Part shown: in pieces, positions 23,485-36,910 of the stretch
How the letters are laid out: every line of letters starts with the position of its first letter
Position numbering within the stretch: position 1 is the stretch's first letter
NCBI GenBank assembly: GCA_034509735.1
Contig: JACGWO010000007.1
Span: 21,170,046-21,234,045 of the forward strand
Source of the DNA: Sesamum alatum
Lineage: Eukaryota > Streptophyta > Magnoliopsida > Lamiales > Pedaliaceae
Length of the DNA: 64,000 bases
Direction: 5' to 3'
Position numbers and translations under genes: made by a program
The notes under the pieces: generated by a model
The model's input: only the letters and a program-made list of their open reading frames with translations
What the model was told of the DNA's origin: nothing
Database searches by the model: none

Positions 23485-25148
23485 ACTTTGATTAAATGAA
23501 TAGTCAAAGAAATTGTATATATCAGATTTTAGCATATAAAATTACATGATTTGGTCTTATGTAATGCATTTAAGGTGTTATATACATGATAAATAGATCT
23601 CGATTAAAAAAAAAGTTTAAATTTAATTCAATAGTAATTTTTTTAATAATTCTTACTTATTTCTAATATTATCTTTTAGTAAACATCCTTTTAGTGAGGA
23701 ATCTGATTTTCATTTTCTATTAATATAATACACACTTAAAACATTGAATATTCACAAAATAAAATTTTAAAATTTAAAATAAACTTGACATATTTGCATT
23801 TCTTACATTTTTTGTAATGTCTATTATAACCTTAACAAAAAAATATATAAATTATTGAATTGTTTTTTCCTAATAAGTAATTTAATTAATATTTTATGAG
23901 GTGTTATACACATACAATTAAACTTAACTAGTATGAGTAGAATTCTAATAGAGCTTGGAGAGTCTCGCAATCCTCCTTGATTGATGAGACATAACCGCCC
24001 AAATGCATTTTCACTCATTCAAAAATTATTAATGCACGTCGTGTCACTAATATCAACTAGTCTCCTCATACTTGGACTTGGACAAGTACTCGGGTTTGTA
24101 GACTATAGGTTAGGCTACGTCTTGCACGATTTAATTCTAATTGGGACCTCCGGTATCAATATAAACGATAAAACAATCATAACATTTTGAAAGTATCAAC
24201 CAAAATCTTCAATCGCAACCAAGGCCTCTAGTTTCTCTTCATATTGCATCATAACATGAAGATTTCAATCATAATTTATGAATATTTTACAATCACAATT
24301 CATGTCCAAAAATTATATACATATTGCAGCAGCTAAAATTCATTAAGCAAACATCACGTATTAGACTGCAAACAACATTCAACTTCGAACAACATACACA
24401 TCCTAAAAAAGAAAGAAAAAAAAAATCAGTAAAATTCGGACACAAAGTAAATACAATTATCAAACTGTTCTAACATTATTAGTCATTCGAAAGAACCACA
24501 ATAACCAACAAATATTTGGTTAAAATAAACAAGAAATTTTTAAAAAGGTTTCGCACCTTAAACCCGAGAGAGCTAGGAACTCCTCTGAGATTGCTACACA
24601 ACACAAGTATAAAAAACAAAATGGAAGGTCAGATTTTAGCTCATAATTTTACCGTCATAAATGAGGTGACTAGGTACTTGAAGGGCCTAAATGTAATTGC
24701 GAGTGGAAAATTGGGGATATTATGGACATTTTACGTCCTTGTTGCCTGACCTCAGGTAGCCTGATAACTCAGCCCACCACTTTTGGTGGGTTGAGTTATG
24801 GAAGTTAGACAGTAATATCAATCGGGCTTAGCCCATTATCCCTGTCCACCATTAGCCCAAGTAAACAAACTACTAACTTATATTATTTTTTCTTATTCAG
24901 GCTAATGACGAGCCCAAGTAAACAGGGCCTAAGTGAGTTGTAACCCAACAGTAACAAAGGTTCAATTCTGTAAGTTGGGGTTAAACTTGACATCCACATT
25001 CCAGCTCATCAATATATAGGAATCAAGTTTTTGAATCGAAGTTACAAAGATACCATCCCAACCACAAATGTTGGTGGAAACACTTGAAATCCAGATTTTC
25101 AAAAAACAGATTATAGCCACAAATGTGAGGCCTTGTGAAGCATTGGGA
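23485..25148. other. Intergenic DNA, no gene seen
   Basis: Mostly AT-rich. A small hairpin (AGCCCACC...GGTGGGTT) lies at about 24771-24795. Short open frames at 23981-24190 and 24516-24749 show no recognisable domain or splice context. Confidence 0.55.
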
Positions 25149-25535
25149 AGCTATGGTGGCAAAAAGACTTGAAACCGGCGGGACCGGCCCTGGACCCGCC
25201 CCTAATGGGACGGGTTCGAGTTCAAATATTTGGAGACGGGGGTAATGGATCCTAACACTTGGGATCCGCTCGGGGTCGGGATGGGTCCCGGTTCGCAAGA
25301 ACCACCCCGGATGTGTTATATATATATATATATTATACTCCATAAACAAATCAATTTTTTTTAGTTTCATCCTCCAATTAGAGTGGTGTCCTAAAAGTAA
25401 AAACCCACTTAAGTATTTGATGAACAAATTTATTTGTATTTGTAGCTGAGCAAGACGGGATGTAAAATAACTGGGGTGGGGCGGATTCTAGGCCCACCCA
25501 AACCCACCCTGTTGCCACCCTAATGGTGGCAATCA
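25149..25535. mobile_element. GC-rich hAT-like remnant
   Basis: The stretch begins TGGTGGCAAAAAG and ends TTGCCACCCTA, which are inverted with respect to each other. Inside are many GGGTCGGG and CCCGCC type phrases, like the subterminal repeats of the hAT-type elements at 48088 and 49798. I could not find a clean 8-bp duplication, so the boundaries are approximate. Confidence 0.45.
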
Positions 25536-26230
25536 AAACGATTAGCCTTGGTCCAGAAAAGTTGCAGCTGGCAACTGTTCACCAACGAGCGTCTTCTTCC
25601 CATATACAGTTGAAAGTAGGCTGCAAATAGCCTGAAACTCAGAATTCCATCATTGTCCCCTAGGCGCATTCCCCACCTGTGTATTTGAGCAAAAGCAGGA
25701 CAAACACGGCTCTTTTCTGCAGACGGAAAACGAAGCAGAGGAATGAAGAATGAATCTGTAGTGTGTTTTTATACTAATCAATTAAGAAGAATACAGGGCA
25801 TGAAGAACAAGCTAGAGAAGGAAGAAGAGAAGTGAAAGGAAAAGTTGAACTTCTCATTGCTCCTGCAAATAAAGGAAGAATGCATATGAATAAATCTCAT
25901 CCACCAAAACACATCTCAAAACCCTTCTACAAGATTTAAAATGAAAAAGGAAACAATACAAAGAGGTGAATCCACTCGCACCCAAAATAATACTCAACCG
26001 CTACCAGCCACATACTCGCTGTAAACTTGAGGTACGTATTGATTGCACATCTGCACCTCCCTACAGCTCTTTGTCCAAAGCATTCCACCAAAGAATTCAA
26101 GTTGTGAACATTATTGCAGTTTAAGATATTGGATAAACGATGTAGATGCGAAAATCTTGTTCTACTCTAATGACATCAACCAAACAGACCACAAAGGCAT
26201 AACCTTTTTTGGAAACTTGAGAGGTAGGCA
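25536..26230. other. Intergenic region downstream of the NAD+ synthetase gene
   Basis: No coding exon was recognised. The base composition is gene-like between 25560 and 25870, and part may be transcribed, but I see no supporting splice pattern. Confidence 0.5.
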
Positions 26231-26236
26231 TTTATT
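26231..26236 (-). promoter_or_regulatory. Poly(A) signal AATAAA
   Basis: The canonical hexamer occurs on the minus strand about 165 nt beyond the NAD+ synthetase stop codon. It is the likely near-upstream polyadenylation element of that gene. Confidence 0.55.
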
Positions 26237-26401
26237 TGATTAATAATATCTCAGTATCACTATCATATTGACTTAAAATTGGCTTGGCCAATATAAATAG
26301 ACAGGTAAGATACAGATTGTGAAACATCATATCCCTGAATAACCCCCACTGAATGAGAGCCCAGATCAGTCATCATCAACTTTGTTGTAAAGTTTATGAG
26401 T

Positions 26402-29400
26402 TTATACTCCAGCACTAGGATTGCCTGAACCTGCAGCTACGACGCCCATACCACCATCTACCGTGACACCAGCCGTTTCTTGATCAGTAGATTTTGTAAT
26501 AGCCACTCTATCACCATCTAACTGCTGCACAAGTTCATCAATCTTGCGGAACTGATATGGCCACCTTGCATTGTATAGGAATTGGCGTAAATCGAACCTA
26601 TTATCCTCAGGGGAGTAACTCTGCAAAAGGCATTTTGACTTGAGTAAAATACCGTACTGCATTTTAAAGCGATATATATACAGTTGGGAACAAGAAAAGT
26701 TCAGAACTTCAGCTTCTTCATGGAGAAGTGTACCTCTGCGTGATAGGAAGGTGTTAGCACAGTCATCTTGTGTCTATTGATGGAATAGTACTTGAAGAAA
26801 TGTTTCACTTTGTCCGCAATCTCTGACGGAGTTAACTTCGTTCCCCATTTGTAACAAAGATTCTTTCACACAGAAGGGAAAAGGAAACCGATAAATAAAG
26901 GAATGATTCAAAATAAAATGCAGGAGACATTTCAATTACCAAGTACAAATTATCGTTTGAGGCAATGTCATACAAATAGAACAACAATTCATCCTCCCTC
27001 AATACTTTATCCTGGCTTTTAAGAAACCGGCGTCCAAAAAGCAATTTAAACAGAGAAATTTATGTAGACATATTTCAAGCTTATATTGCATTTTTATGAA
27101 TTTGCTTAGAGTTTCTCCGTTATTAAGCATGTTCGAGATATTGGTTACGACCATGCTTTGTAACTGATCCACCCCCTAACAAGCATTGGAGAGGAGGCAC
27201 CTTTTCTCATCTCGTGCTAGACCAATTGAGTTCGTGTTGGCAGTTCCCAACCAACTGTTCTAGCCAGTTAATAAAATTCATTTTCAGCGTTAGAGCGGAA
27301 GTTTCTATCAACGAAGTGATTATATTAATTATCATTTGTAACTTTTTAATTAGAAACAACAAATTTCATGGTTAAAAATTTCCATATCAAGACAATTGAG
27401 CAGACCTCCTCAAGTGAGAAAATTGTGGAACAAAATAGACACGAACCTTGAACATGGATACAGGTCCGCAGCGGAAAATTTTACGTAACCTTCCATATAC
27501 TGAGAGTTCTTCATATGTCATTCCCATATCCACTTCATCCAGCTATTTTCAGATAATATACACTGTCAGTTCTGAAATATATGAACTCATAATGTACCAT
27601 TCATATGTAAATTTCTGACGTAACAAAGCACGACACACTATCAAAGTAGTTCTCCATGAATGATGGCCAGGTGGCCAACATGATTGGCTACATGGATAAG
27701 GAACAGAAAGAGCCAGAATGAGCAGAAAAGAGAGCAAAATAAAGAATTGGGGACTCTTTCAGAAGCAAGTCTAAATGTGGGCATATCTGCTCAAATTGAG
27801 CAAAGCTTTAAGCCATGTCATTAGGTGGATACCTGGCTGTAATCCGATCGTATCGGCTCCAGTTCAGCAGTAGGGGGAGCAGCTTCGATTTCTGCCAAAG
27901 ATGAGTAACCCAGATGGACAGCAGCCCATTTTAGAAATCTTCGCAGGTCCTGCTTGCTGATACTTCCAATTGGATTTATATCAGCAGAACTGCAATCATA
28001 CTGAATAATAAAAGCAGTTGGTAAAAAACCACAAATCATAGCATCATTAGGAGCAATAAATTCAACATTTAACTAGTTCGGAAGTGGAGTCTCCAGCATC
28101 AAAGATTTGAAAAGGACTATAATTGTTCAAAGTTGGTCTGATTTTTCTATCCAGGTCCCACTTGAGGTAAGGGTGGATTTGGGGTTTGAATTATTGAAAT
28201 GCATTCGATAAACACATGTAGCTGGATGGAACTAAAATAATGATCTCCCCAAGAATGTTTGTAAACTCAAAACATCTGCAGTACCTTAGTTAAGTAACCA
28301 CGTAACCCTTCATCCACATTGGAGCTGCCTAGGACCAGATAAAAACCTGGTTTGCTGTGAACCCACGGCAAGAGTGATGCTAGCATAAATGCTAAGACCA
28401 TTCTGATTCGAGCCTGAATATTTTGCAAGCCTAAGTTTTCAATGTTTGACCCCCCATCTACCTGAGACAAAAACGAATCAATTGAATAAGTAACTTAGTT
28501 GCATCAATATTGTGGATAGCATATCATAAATGTTTAGCCATGTACTTAATAGGGAAAAGTATGAACTCAACTCACACATATAGTTCGGGAAAAGTACAAC
28601 TCACAAAATATAGGTAAAGTGTACAAGCACATAAAGTTTATATCTTCAGCTTTTTACCTTGTAGCGTGGTCGTTTTCCTGTAAGTGTCTGAAACAAAGAG
28701 AGCAGAGCAGAAACCACTCCATCTATCGAGACATCAAGATGCCATGACCCGATTTCTTCTGCAAGCACCTTTGCCCTCGTTCTTGTTGCATTAGAACTAT
28801 AAAAGCAAATTGTAACAATAGATGACACAGGAAAAATAGTCTTCATTAAAAATAAGGTGCAAGTGAATATTAGCTGGTCTATGTCTGTTGGAGAGGCAAA
28901 CAAGTAAAAACTGAACATTCAGCGTTGTAAAGACAAAATGACCTACCTCGGTTCATTTACTTAAAGATAACTAAAAGAAGAAGACGATTAAAAGGAATCT
29001 TCTCTACCTTGGATCCATTTCAGTCACGGATTGCCACAGTTAACTCAAGAACTATCCTAGTAGATTGAGCAATGGCACAGATCCTGCTTTAAGAAATATT
29101 TTAGATGGCATACTTCTAATTAAAGTGGGAGGTTTTTGAACAGATACTAAGGTCAAACCACATATGTTAATTTGTCAATTACACCACCAAAATTTTATAG
29201 CTTAGTTATTCTGTGTATGTAAACATTAGATGCTGATTATCAGCTTCCATGTGCCTATTTCAATATTCCATGGTCCAAAAAGGTTCCATTAGCATATTTA
29301 TTAATAAACAATGAAAACGTCACAATATCTAGGGAAAAATAAGGTAATGAAATATTACTCATGAAATAATCATTGAAAGGTTACCTAGCTCAAAGATTCT

Positions 29401-32400
29401 AAACTATTACTTGAGGCAGCTAACAAAAATAGATGCAGCACTCTAAACTAACCCAAATTCTCCTCCTCGTTGAGAGAGAGAATCAGAAAATGTCAAGATG
29501 CTTGAGAATCTTAAAGTCAAGTCTCGCTAGGATATTAGCTTATGCTAAGTATGCAAGGATATATAAAGGATTCAGAATTTTAATTCTGCTCATACATTCT
29601 CACCTGTTTTCAGATCCCATGAAAACTGTGTAAAATATGCGTCTAGCAAATTCTTTGCTGTCTGTTGGAAATTGTCCATCAGTGTAATGGCCGATTCTTA
29701 TAGCATCAGCTTTGACTTGTTCATCTCCATAAGATATTTCTGAAGAACAGTTACATCACGTATAAAAACTTACTTTTACTAAGAAAAAGCATGATAGTGA
29801 GAACAACTGGACCCGTCATAGTGCTGCTGTTAATTGCGCGTAACAACTGGACCCATCATTTGAAAGGATTATCAAGAAAGGTCCATAAAAGAGGATCCAA
29901 AACAGAACATTGAAATGACCAGATAGTTGAGTCATTTAGTATAGACCTCATTATGCCAAGAACGTAAGTGTTTGTGATAACTACTCGCTGAAGATAATGG
30001 AGCATGGATAGCTATACAGAAGAATGTGCCATGCTAATTCCTCTATTTGGCATCTTTGATCTGTAACCCCTCATCCTTGTAAACCAACTACGTCAAACCT
30101 CCACATCCATGGACCCATAAAAAGTTTTGGTCCAACCAGATTACTAAACGAAAAATAGGGAAGAAAAGGGTATAGAAAGGAACTGCTGATTGCTGTCTCA
30201 TAGAAGCCTCACTTTGAGTTTTCTTTTGAGAATGAGAGTGATGGACCGTTAGACATGCATAATAGCATATAAAAACTCTCGCACATATCCCTCAAATCAA
30301 GCGCTTGACAAGTTAGATCCACTCCCTTTGTCCTTTTTACCAGATAACCGGTACCTTTTAGAGAATTTATTCTGGAGAGAAAATGAACTCTAGAATCCCA
30401 TTATAATCATAAAAATGAATCTAAAGTTATCATAAATACCAACCAAGAGATACTGAACAAAGCACATCATTCATCAAAAGGTCGTAGGTTGGCAGACTAA
30501 TAGGTTCAAGTAGTAATAAAAAGAAATGGACCTTTTACTACTAGCTGGCACATGCAACCAACTATGGCAGCAACAGAGGAGCTATCTGCTCCACCTGAAA
30601 GTGGAAGTAAAAAACCAGATGCACCACTTCTTCTCAGATAATCCCACAACCAGCAGCCTGGCCCAAAAGCTATTTCCTCTTCAGGAGAATGGTATTGAAT
30701 CTGAGAAGGAAGAAAAAGTTTAGTTCTGTAAAATTGAGTACATGAAGCTACAATTCAGGAGGTTTCATTTCAAGATAGAAATAGAAAAAACTACGGGCAT
30801 GGTGCTGATCAAACAAGCCACATCCAAATCACAAAATGAAAGAAAAACAAATTAGTTCAGAATCCAGAATATTGGATGAAATATAACAACCACCTACCTT
30901 ACGGGTAATCCTTGTCTCAATGGAGATCAACTATAACAATACTAACTAGATAACCAACACAGACTCAGTATTAGATGGCCAACAAGAATGTCATCTGTTT
31001 CTCTGAGATATTGCATTAATGCAAAAAATCCTGTACAGAGAGTATTAGAGATAATATATTTACGCATCTCTCATTTATCCGTTATTGTGATATATCAAAA
31101 TATGGATGGGGAGTAAGGGAAAAGATTGCTGCACATTGGTTTACTATCTAGGGCTCATAGAAGCATAGGTAACTGACAAATAACATGTCCAAGACCTCAC
31201 TAATCACTAATATAACTGAAAGTTAAACAGCTGGCCTGTACTGCTGCCAATTAGAGCAGTGTTGACAAAACACATGCATACACACAAATACAAAATTATG
31301 ATTAAATATTCAGATCCGAATATGTATGTTTCCAAGAGAGATACAAAACTACCATGACCCCTTGCACAGGAGCTATGATTATCGCCCTCAAAGCAATTGA
31401 GTTATGTAAAGTGTTTATTAAGAGTGTGCTACGCTTGCTAGCTCTTTACAGTCTGGAGGTAGTGTATGATGGAAATTAATTAAGCAAAAAAGTAATCAGC
31501 AGGTACGGTTGATGTATAGAAGAAAATTTAAACAAAACTTTGACATGCCACAGACTATACAACCAGGCTCAATGGCCATGCAGACATGTAGTTGACCTAT
31601 CGTCAGTGGGATCTTTAAGGATAACGTTTGTGGCAATTGCAGTATCCCCTACATAACTCCAGAAAAATTCTCAGTTACAAATCTTGAAAAGAAGAAGTCT
31701 GTTTAAACAAAAATAGGTTTGTTAGTGGCATCAGCTTACTCTGAATTTGTGAATATATGATCAATATCTCATTGGAACCAACAGACAGTTGACTCCATTC
31801 TGCTTTCCTAGTTGCTACAATGGCAGACCTTCAACATGCAATGGAACTAAGATGTCAGCAAAGAATAGGTTTCAAGTGCACTCATATGAGTAGACTCTCG
31901 TGAGCCTGGAGTTATGAGTTTAGGTTCACCGTGATGCTCATATAGGAACCAAGTTAAGACTTCTAAAAGAACATAAGATAGCCCGACTCGAAGGTCAAGA
32001 TAAGCCAACAATAACTCTAAGCTCAAGCATGAAAGCCTCCTGTGTCCTCTTTTCCAATGTTATTTTCAAGTTATGATATTATCTTCCTCTACTTTTAGAA
32101 GTTTGAGATCATGTGGCCCTCTGTTGGAGCAGTAGTATTATAGATTTTCCATCTTCGCTCATTGAGATCTAGGATGAAATTTTGATAGGTAACTGACTTA
32201 GCAATAACTAGTATTTTCTTTAATTATGTTGTCAGACTATCTCGACCTCTACAGAAAGGAGGTACTAAAGGTTGACACACAAGTCCAAATAACAATGTGA
32301 CTCTAATGTGTTGATTTAGGCCTGTCTCACTCATATAGTTCACAGTTTCCCACTGAATGTTCTCAAAGCAAGAGATCAACTATGATGTTATGTGTTTCAT

Positions 32401-35400
32401 CTGGAAGTAGTGGCCAACTCTCACAACCCTCCAAAGCAAAGTACATCACATTCTACACTAGAGTGGTTGGCACCACTCTCCAGAAAGTCAGATGTCAACC
32501 CTTCAGTATCACCAGCAATCGCTTAACATGTCCTCTTCTTCACAGGTATCAATAATCGAGAACAAACCCATGAATTTTCTCAGTGCATAAAGAGGGACAG
32601 AAAATTAGTTAGTAAGGTGCTCTCACTTTCACTTGAATAAAAAATGCTGAATAAAGTAGAAAGAAAAATTTGTCGGTGAAAAATGTTAACACAAAGGCAA
32701 CAAATTTTTGTTTTGTTGTTTGAATTGATCAATTGGGCACTTATTCAAGCATAAATCAGCTATATGATACACATATATAAATATTAAAAGAATTAAAGCT
32801 CCAAGTGTACTTGGTTAACTACAGTCATCAAACAACTGCAAACATAGAACTTGACTCTTCCTCAAGACGTGTTAAGTTACTAAGATATGAAGTAAATTCC
32901 AATCATCAAATAAGTTCACCACTACGTCAGCAGGCAAGAGTTAGCAATCCTTTAAATTTAGTAAGTAAAATCATTACAAAGCCCTTTTTGCTCCATTAGT
33001 AATTTAGAAATGAAGAAAGTTTAAAGCCCACCATGTGCTTATCTTCTTTCAACTTGGGAAACAGGATTTTCAAAGTTATCAACAAGCAGCTATAATTGTA
33101 TGGAGACACATGGGGAGACCAGAATCTGCCTATCCATTTAAAATTGCAAAAGAGCTCCAGAGGACTTGACCTATTTGCAGTTTCAGTGAATCTTTATGCA
33201 TTACCGTTGTATGCAGTCCCTCCATGAACCTAGCTGCACATTTTCTCAGGAACCCAAGCAAACCAGTAATCTAGCGTTCAAAATTATTCAAATTTCTAAA
33301 ACACGTATTCTGGATCTATAATACCTCCAAGAAGCATATATAAGAGGTCAAAACACACACCAAACAGCAATCCAATGATCAAAATTATTCTAACTTCTAC
33401 AGAAAGTACTTTGCCTCTATACTAATGACTACATCCAAGAATTATCATCTAGAAGGTCAAGACACGGACTACATTTGTCATGAAATTCTTCAGATAGCAA
33501 TCCACATTTGACTCACCTTAAGCGGACTTGACAGTGACATTTGGAGCTTAAAAGGCTGGCAAAGCTTGTAAGGCACTGCAACAGAGGAGACTTTTGGTTT
33601 GCAACTCGCTTGTTCCTGAAAGCTACTAATAGATCCTCTAAGACTTGCAACCTGCAATCAGATACATAGTAAAATCAAATGAAACACGAAGAGGTTTATG
33701 ATGGATTCATCCAGAATATCTAATTATGGAGCAAATCCTTATATTCCCGTGCATTGCTTTATTGCAACTTGAAGAAACAATACAAGCTAGTTACGATATG
33801 TGCTATATATCTCCACATGCTCATAACTTTTCCTATATCATGAAACCTTGTCACTGCTTTATAGCAGTTAAAATAACATAATGCTAACTAAAACAACCAA
33901 AGGAAATAAAAATGGAATAAAACAATGTGACATCCTTCCAGAAGTCAGTATTTTGAATCAAGTAATTCAACTTAGGTGGTGCTATAACAAGTCCGTGACT
34001 TTACTGACAGAAAGACATTACTAACAGAAAGACACAGAGATGTTTCTCTTAGGCCCTAACAGATAACAGGGAAAGAACATACCGCATCTAGATCTACTTG
34101 AGCAACCACCAATTCAACATCCTTCAAGGAAAACTGTGATGCTTGGGCAACCACATCTCCATTCACAACAATACAAGAGCATCCATCTGCATATGGAATG
34201 TTACCAAACAAGACATCCTCAAAATACCAATAATTTGGGCCTCAAGGAAAAGTCAAAGTATTCCAAGGTAACATTAGTTATAGCAACTAAGCTTCACAAA
34301 AACTTGCCTGCAGTCAAGGTGTTCACTTATCACTTGGATAAAAGTGGAACAGAAGCTAGTAAACTTAGCACAGATCTGCTCTTTTTTCCAAAGGAAATGT
34401 TCCATAGAGTCATCAAGAGAAAGTGAATACCAATATTACTTCATCATATACTAAATACAGGATTTAGACCATGTTATTGTAAAAGTGAACCATCATGTTT
34501 CGAAGTTGACACTTTGAGCAATCAGATTGAAATTGAATGATGAAGGCCCAAGATGCAATATTATGCAGTTTGTGATGCCCTAAACACCTACTAACATTAA
34601 AAACTTCCACTTTTCTTACGGTTGTTCAGAAATAATAAGATCAGACATGTTATAGCAACAAGCAAACAGGATGGAGTACTGAAGAACAACTGAGACCGTG
34701 CTACCCACCATAATAAAGGCGTCCCCCGTCGCATCCTTGGTGGTTGCTATACATGTAAACTCCTCCCCGGGTATGTGTAGCACCTATAAAAGCACGGAGG
34801 CGAAGGTCAAGTTTTCGTAACTGATGATGGCTTCCACTAGCATTGAGATAGACTTCAACGCCATTCAATGCAAGCTCAGCATGAGGGGGAATAGGACTAA
34901 AAAGTTCCTCGCACACTTCAGCTGCAACAGCTCTGAGCAAAACGTAAATTCTCAAGTATTAAAAGTCATGAATAGGGCACATTTAAAAGCTCAGCTATGG
35001 CCATTTGTATCAATTCATGCATTGCATACTTGAATTCCGATGGACTCATAATGCAAGTTTCAGAGCTAAAATCATGAATGGAAACAAGACTACTAAGAGG
35101 AAATCCAATATTACATGCTATAAAACCTAAACAGTGGTAACTAGAACTAATGCAATTCATGGTTTCAAAAAAAGAAAAAGAAAACAGAACAAATGTAACT
35201 CAACAAATGCAATAAAGATGGATAAAAATAAATCACAATTATGTTAACTTAGGCACAAGACATAATATAATAGCATTTTATCAATTATATTGTTCTTCTA
35301 CCTACAAGATCCTGCAATATCAACCACATTCTTTGCAGCTTCAAAAAATTGAATGTTAACTCATTCACAGTTGACTAAAGACCAACTCTAGGCAGTTTAA

Positions 35401-36471
35401 AATATACTATCTTAAGCCCATCTCAGGAGGAAAGATAAAAATAATAGTAAAGATAACCATGAAAATATAAAAAAGCTAAGTTTGCATAATGATGACGTAC
35501 GTGTCTAGAAACTGAATATATCCATAGCCAAAAGGCACCGTTGTTTGTGACAGAGCTTCAGATATATCATTTGGAAGTAGAAAGTCTTCAAGATGCTCTT
35601 TTTGCTTCCATGCCGTAAACCATCTAAGCTCCCTGTAGTTTCCATCATTTGCAAGCCACATCTTTGGGCGTATCATCACTATTTTTCTATTCAAGCACAG
35701 GACTTGACAATTGTAACGCTCCGACCCCTTGATAACGGGCATACCAAAACTGCACAATATGCCATCTGTCCAATCATCAAGCAATAATTCTTTTAAGCAG
35801 TCCCACCTGCAAATCCAATGTTCAAAATGTCACAAGTCATGCTAGCAAAAAGATTTATCTATACCACGAAAAATCATGATCATGAGGAAAGCCTATTAAT
35901 GGAAGGAAATTCAACCTCCAAATTGATCTTCCTGCCAATTCAATCATGTTTACTTCATGCAAGGAAATCATGATGTGTTTTTGGACACTATCTTTCCCTT
36001 TATCGAATCAACTATTTTCATTTATGAGTAGACATTGCACCATCACTATCATAGTATAAGAAAGTCAAAACAGATTCCACACTTCTTAATTGCACCGGAA
36101 TTTACCAATAACTCATGGAAGAGTTATTTCTAACTGAAATTTCGCGCTAAATCAGCTCAATCATCTGTCTCCTTTTATTTTCGAATAACTCAATTACCCA
36201 TCACATACTCAAAAACGCGTAAATAAATAGCAAAATCTTAACTATACATGCACAGACATAAAATCGCAGCCCCTTACGCATGGTTGACGGTGTCGAGTTC
36301 CATGAAATGGTCTTCACAGCCATAGCCAGTGATTTCAAGCTCCGGGCCGAGCCGAATTACGGCACCGGCTTCTTTAGCCCTACAAATCGACTCCTTGATA
36401 TTCTTCATATTGCAATCGAAATCCATCGCCCATTGATTCAAGTTGCACGTCGCAACCTTCAGAAGCCTCAT
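26402..36471 (-). CDS. NADS: Glutamine-dependent NAD+ synthetase, 13 exons, intact
   Basis: This enzyme converts deamido-NAD+ to NAD+ in the cytosol using ATP and ammonia from glutamine, the last step of NAD+ biosynthesis. Coding exons (minus): 36471-36278, 35806-35501, 34932-34709, 34186-34083, 33651-33517, 30700-30532, 29739-29604, 28796-28658, 28461-28285, 28000-27833, 27542-27447, 26862-26734 and 26620-26402. All introns are GT-AG and the joined frame is 2196 nt (731 aa), close to the usual plant length of about 725. The N-terminal nitrilase-type glutaminase carries the expected Glu44 ([10 protein letters not shown]), Lys113 ([10 protein letters not shown]) and Cys174 (AAEVCEELF). The synthetase domain has the ATP-binding loop SGGADSS at 356-362 and the downstream [15 protein letters not shown] and [14 protein letters not shown] motifs. 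Intron 5 is 2.8 kb. No frame break was found, and I see no transposon in the introns. Confidence 0.97.
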
Positions 36472-36706
36472 ATTCTCAATCCTACGCAATTTCCTTCGCG
36501 GGAAAAGAGAGAAAAAATACAAGTACTCAGTGGAAAAGGGAGAGGGTGGTGGCTGTAATAGAACAGTGAAAAAGAAAAACAAAATGGGCGGAGAATTTAG
36601 GCCGTGTGATTCGTGTAGGATTCTCCTTGTTTGGAGGATTCGGTGTTGGCTTGTTGGCTGTTGCTGGCTGCTTTGTGGAATAAAATTTGCCCTTTGTGTA
36701 CATGTG

Positions 36707-36714
36707 TATATATA
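36707..36714 (-). promoter_or_regulatory. TATA box of the NAD+ synthetase gene
   Basis: TATATATA on the minus strand, about 235 bp upstream of the start codon, is the best core promoter candidate. It would place the transcript start near 36680 with a 5' leader of about 200 nt that contains a CT-rich part. The inverted-repeat element beginning at 36895 sits less than 200 bp upstream of it. Confidence 0.5.
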
Positions 36715-36910
36715 GAGAGATATTGGACAGAGAAATACGAAAATTTCTTTTCTCATTTCTTTCTCAAGTATAAATTACATTTATAGCATAGGCTATTTAG
36801 ACATGTGATATTGCAAATGAATAAATTAATTTTAATAAAAATAATAATAATTTATCTCCCTATATTTTCTAGGATGTAATTGCTTCATTCTAATAAGGGA
36901 TAATTACACG

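Noticed and set aside
23981..24749. Short plus-strand frames (69 and 77 residues)
   Set aside because: No domain, no splice context and no codon pattern supports them.
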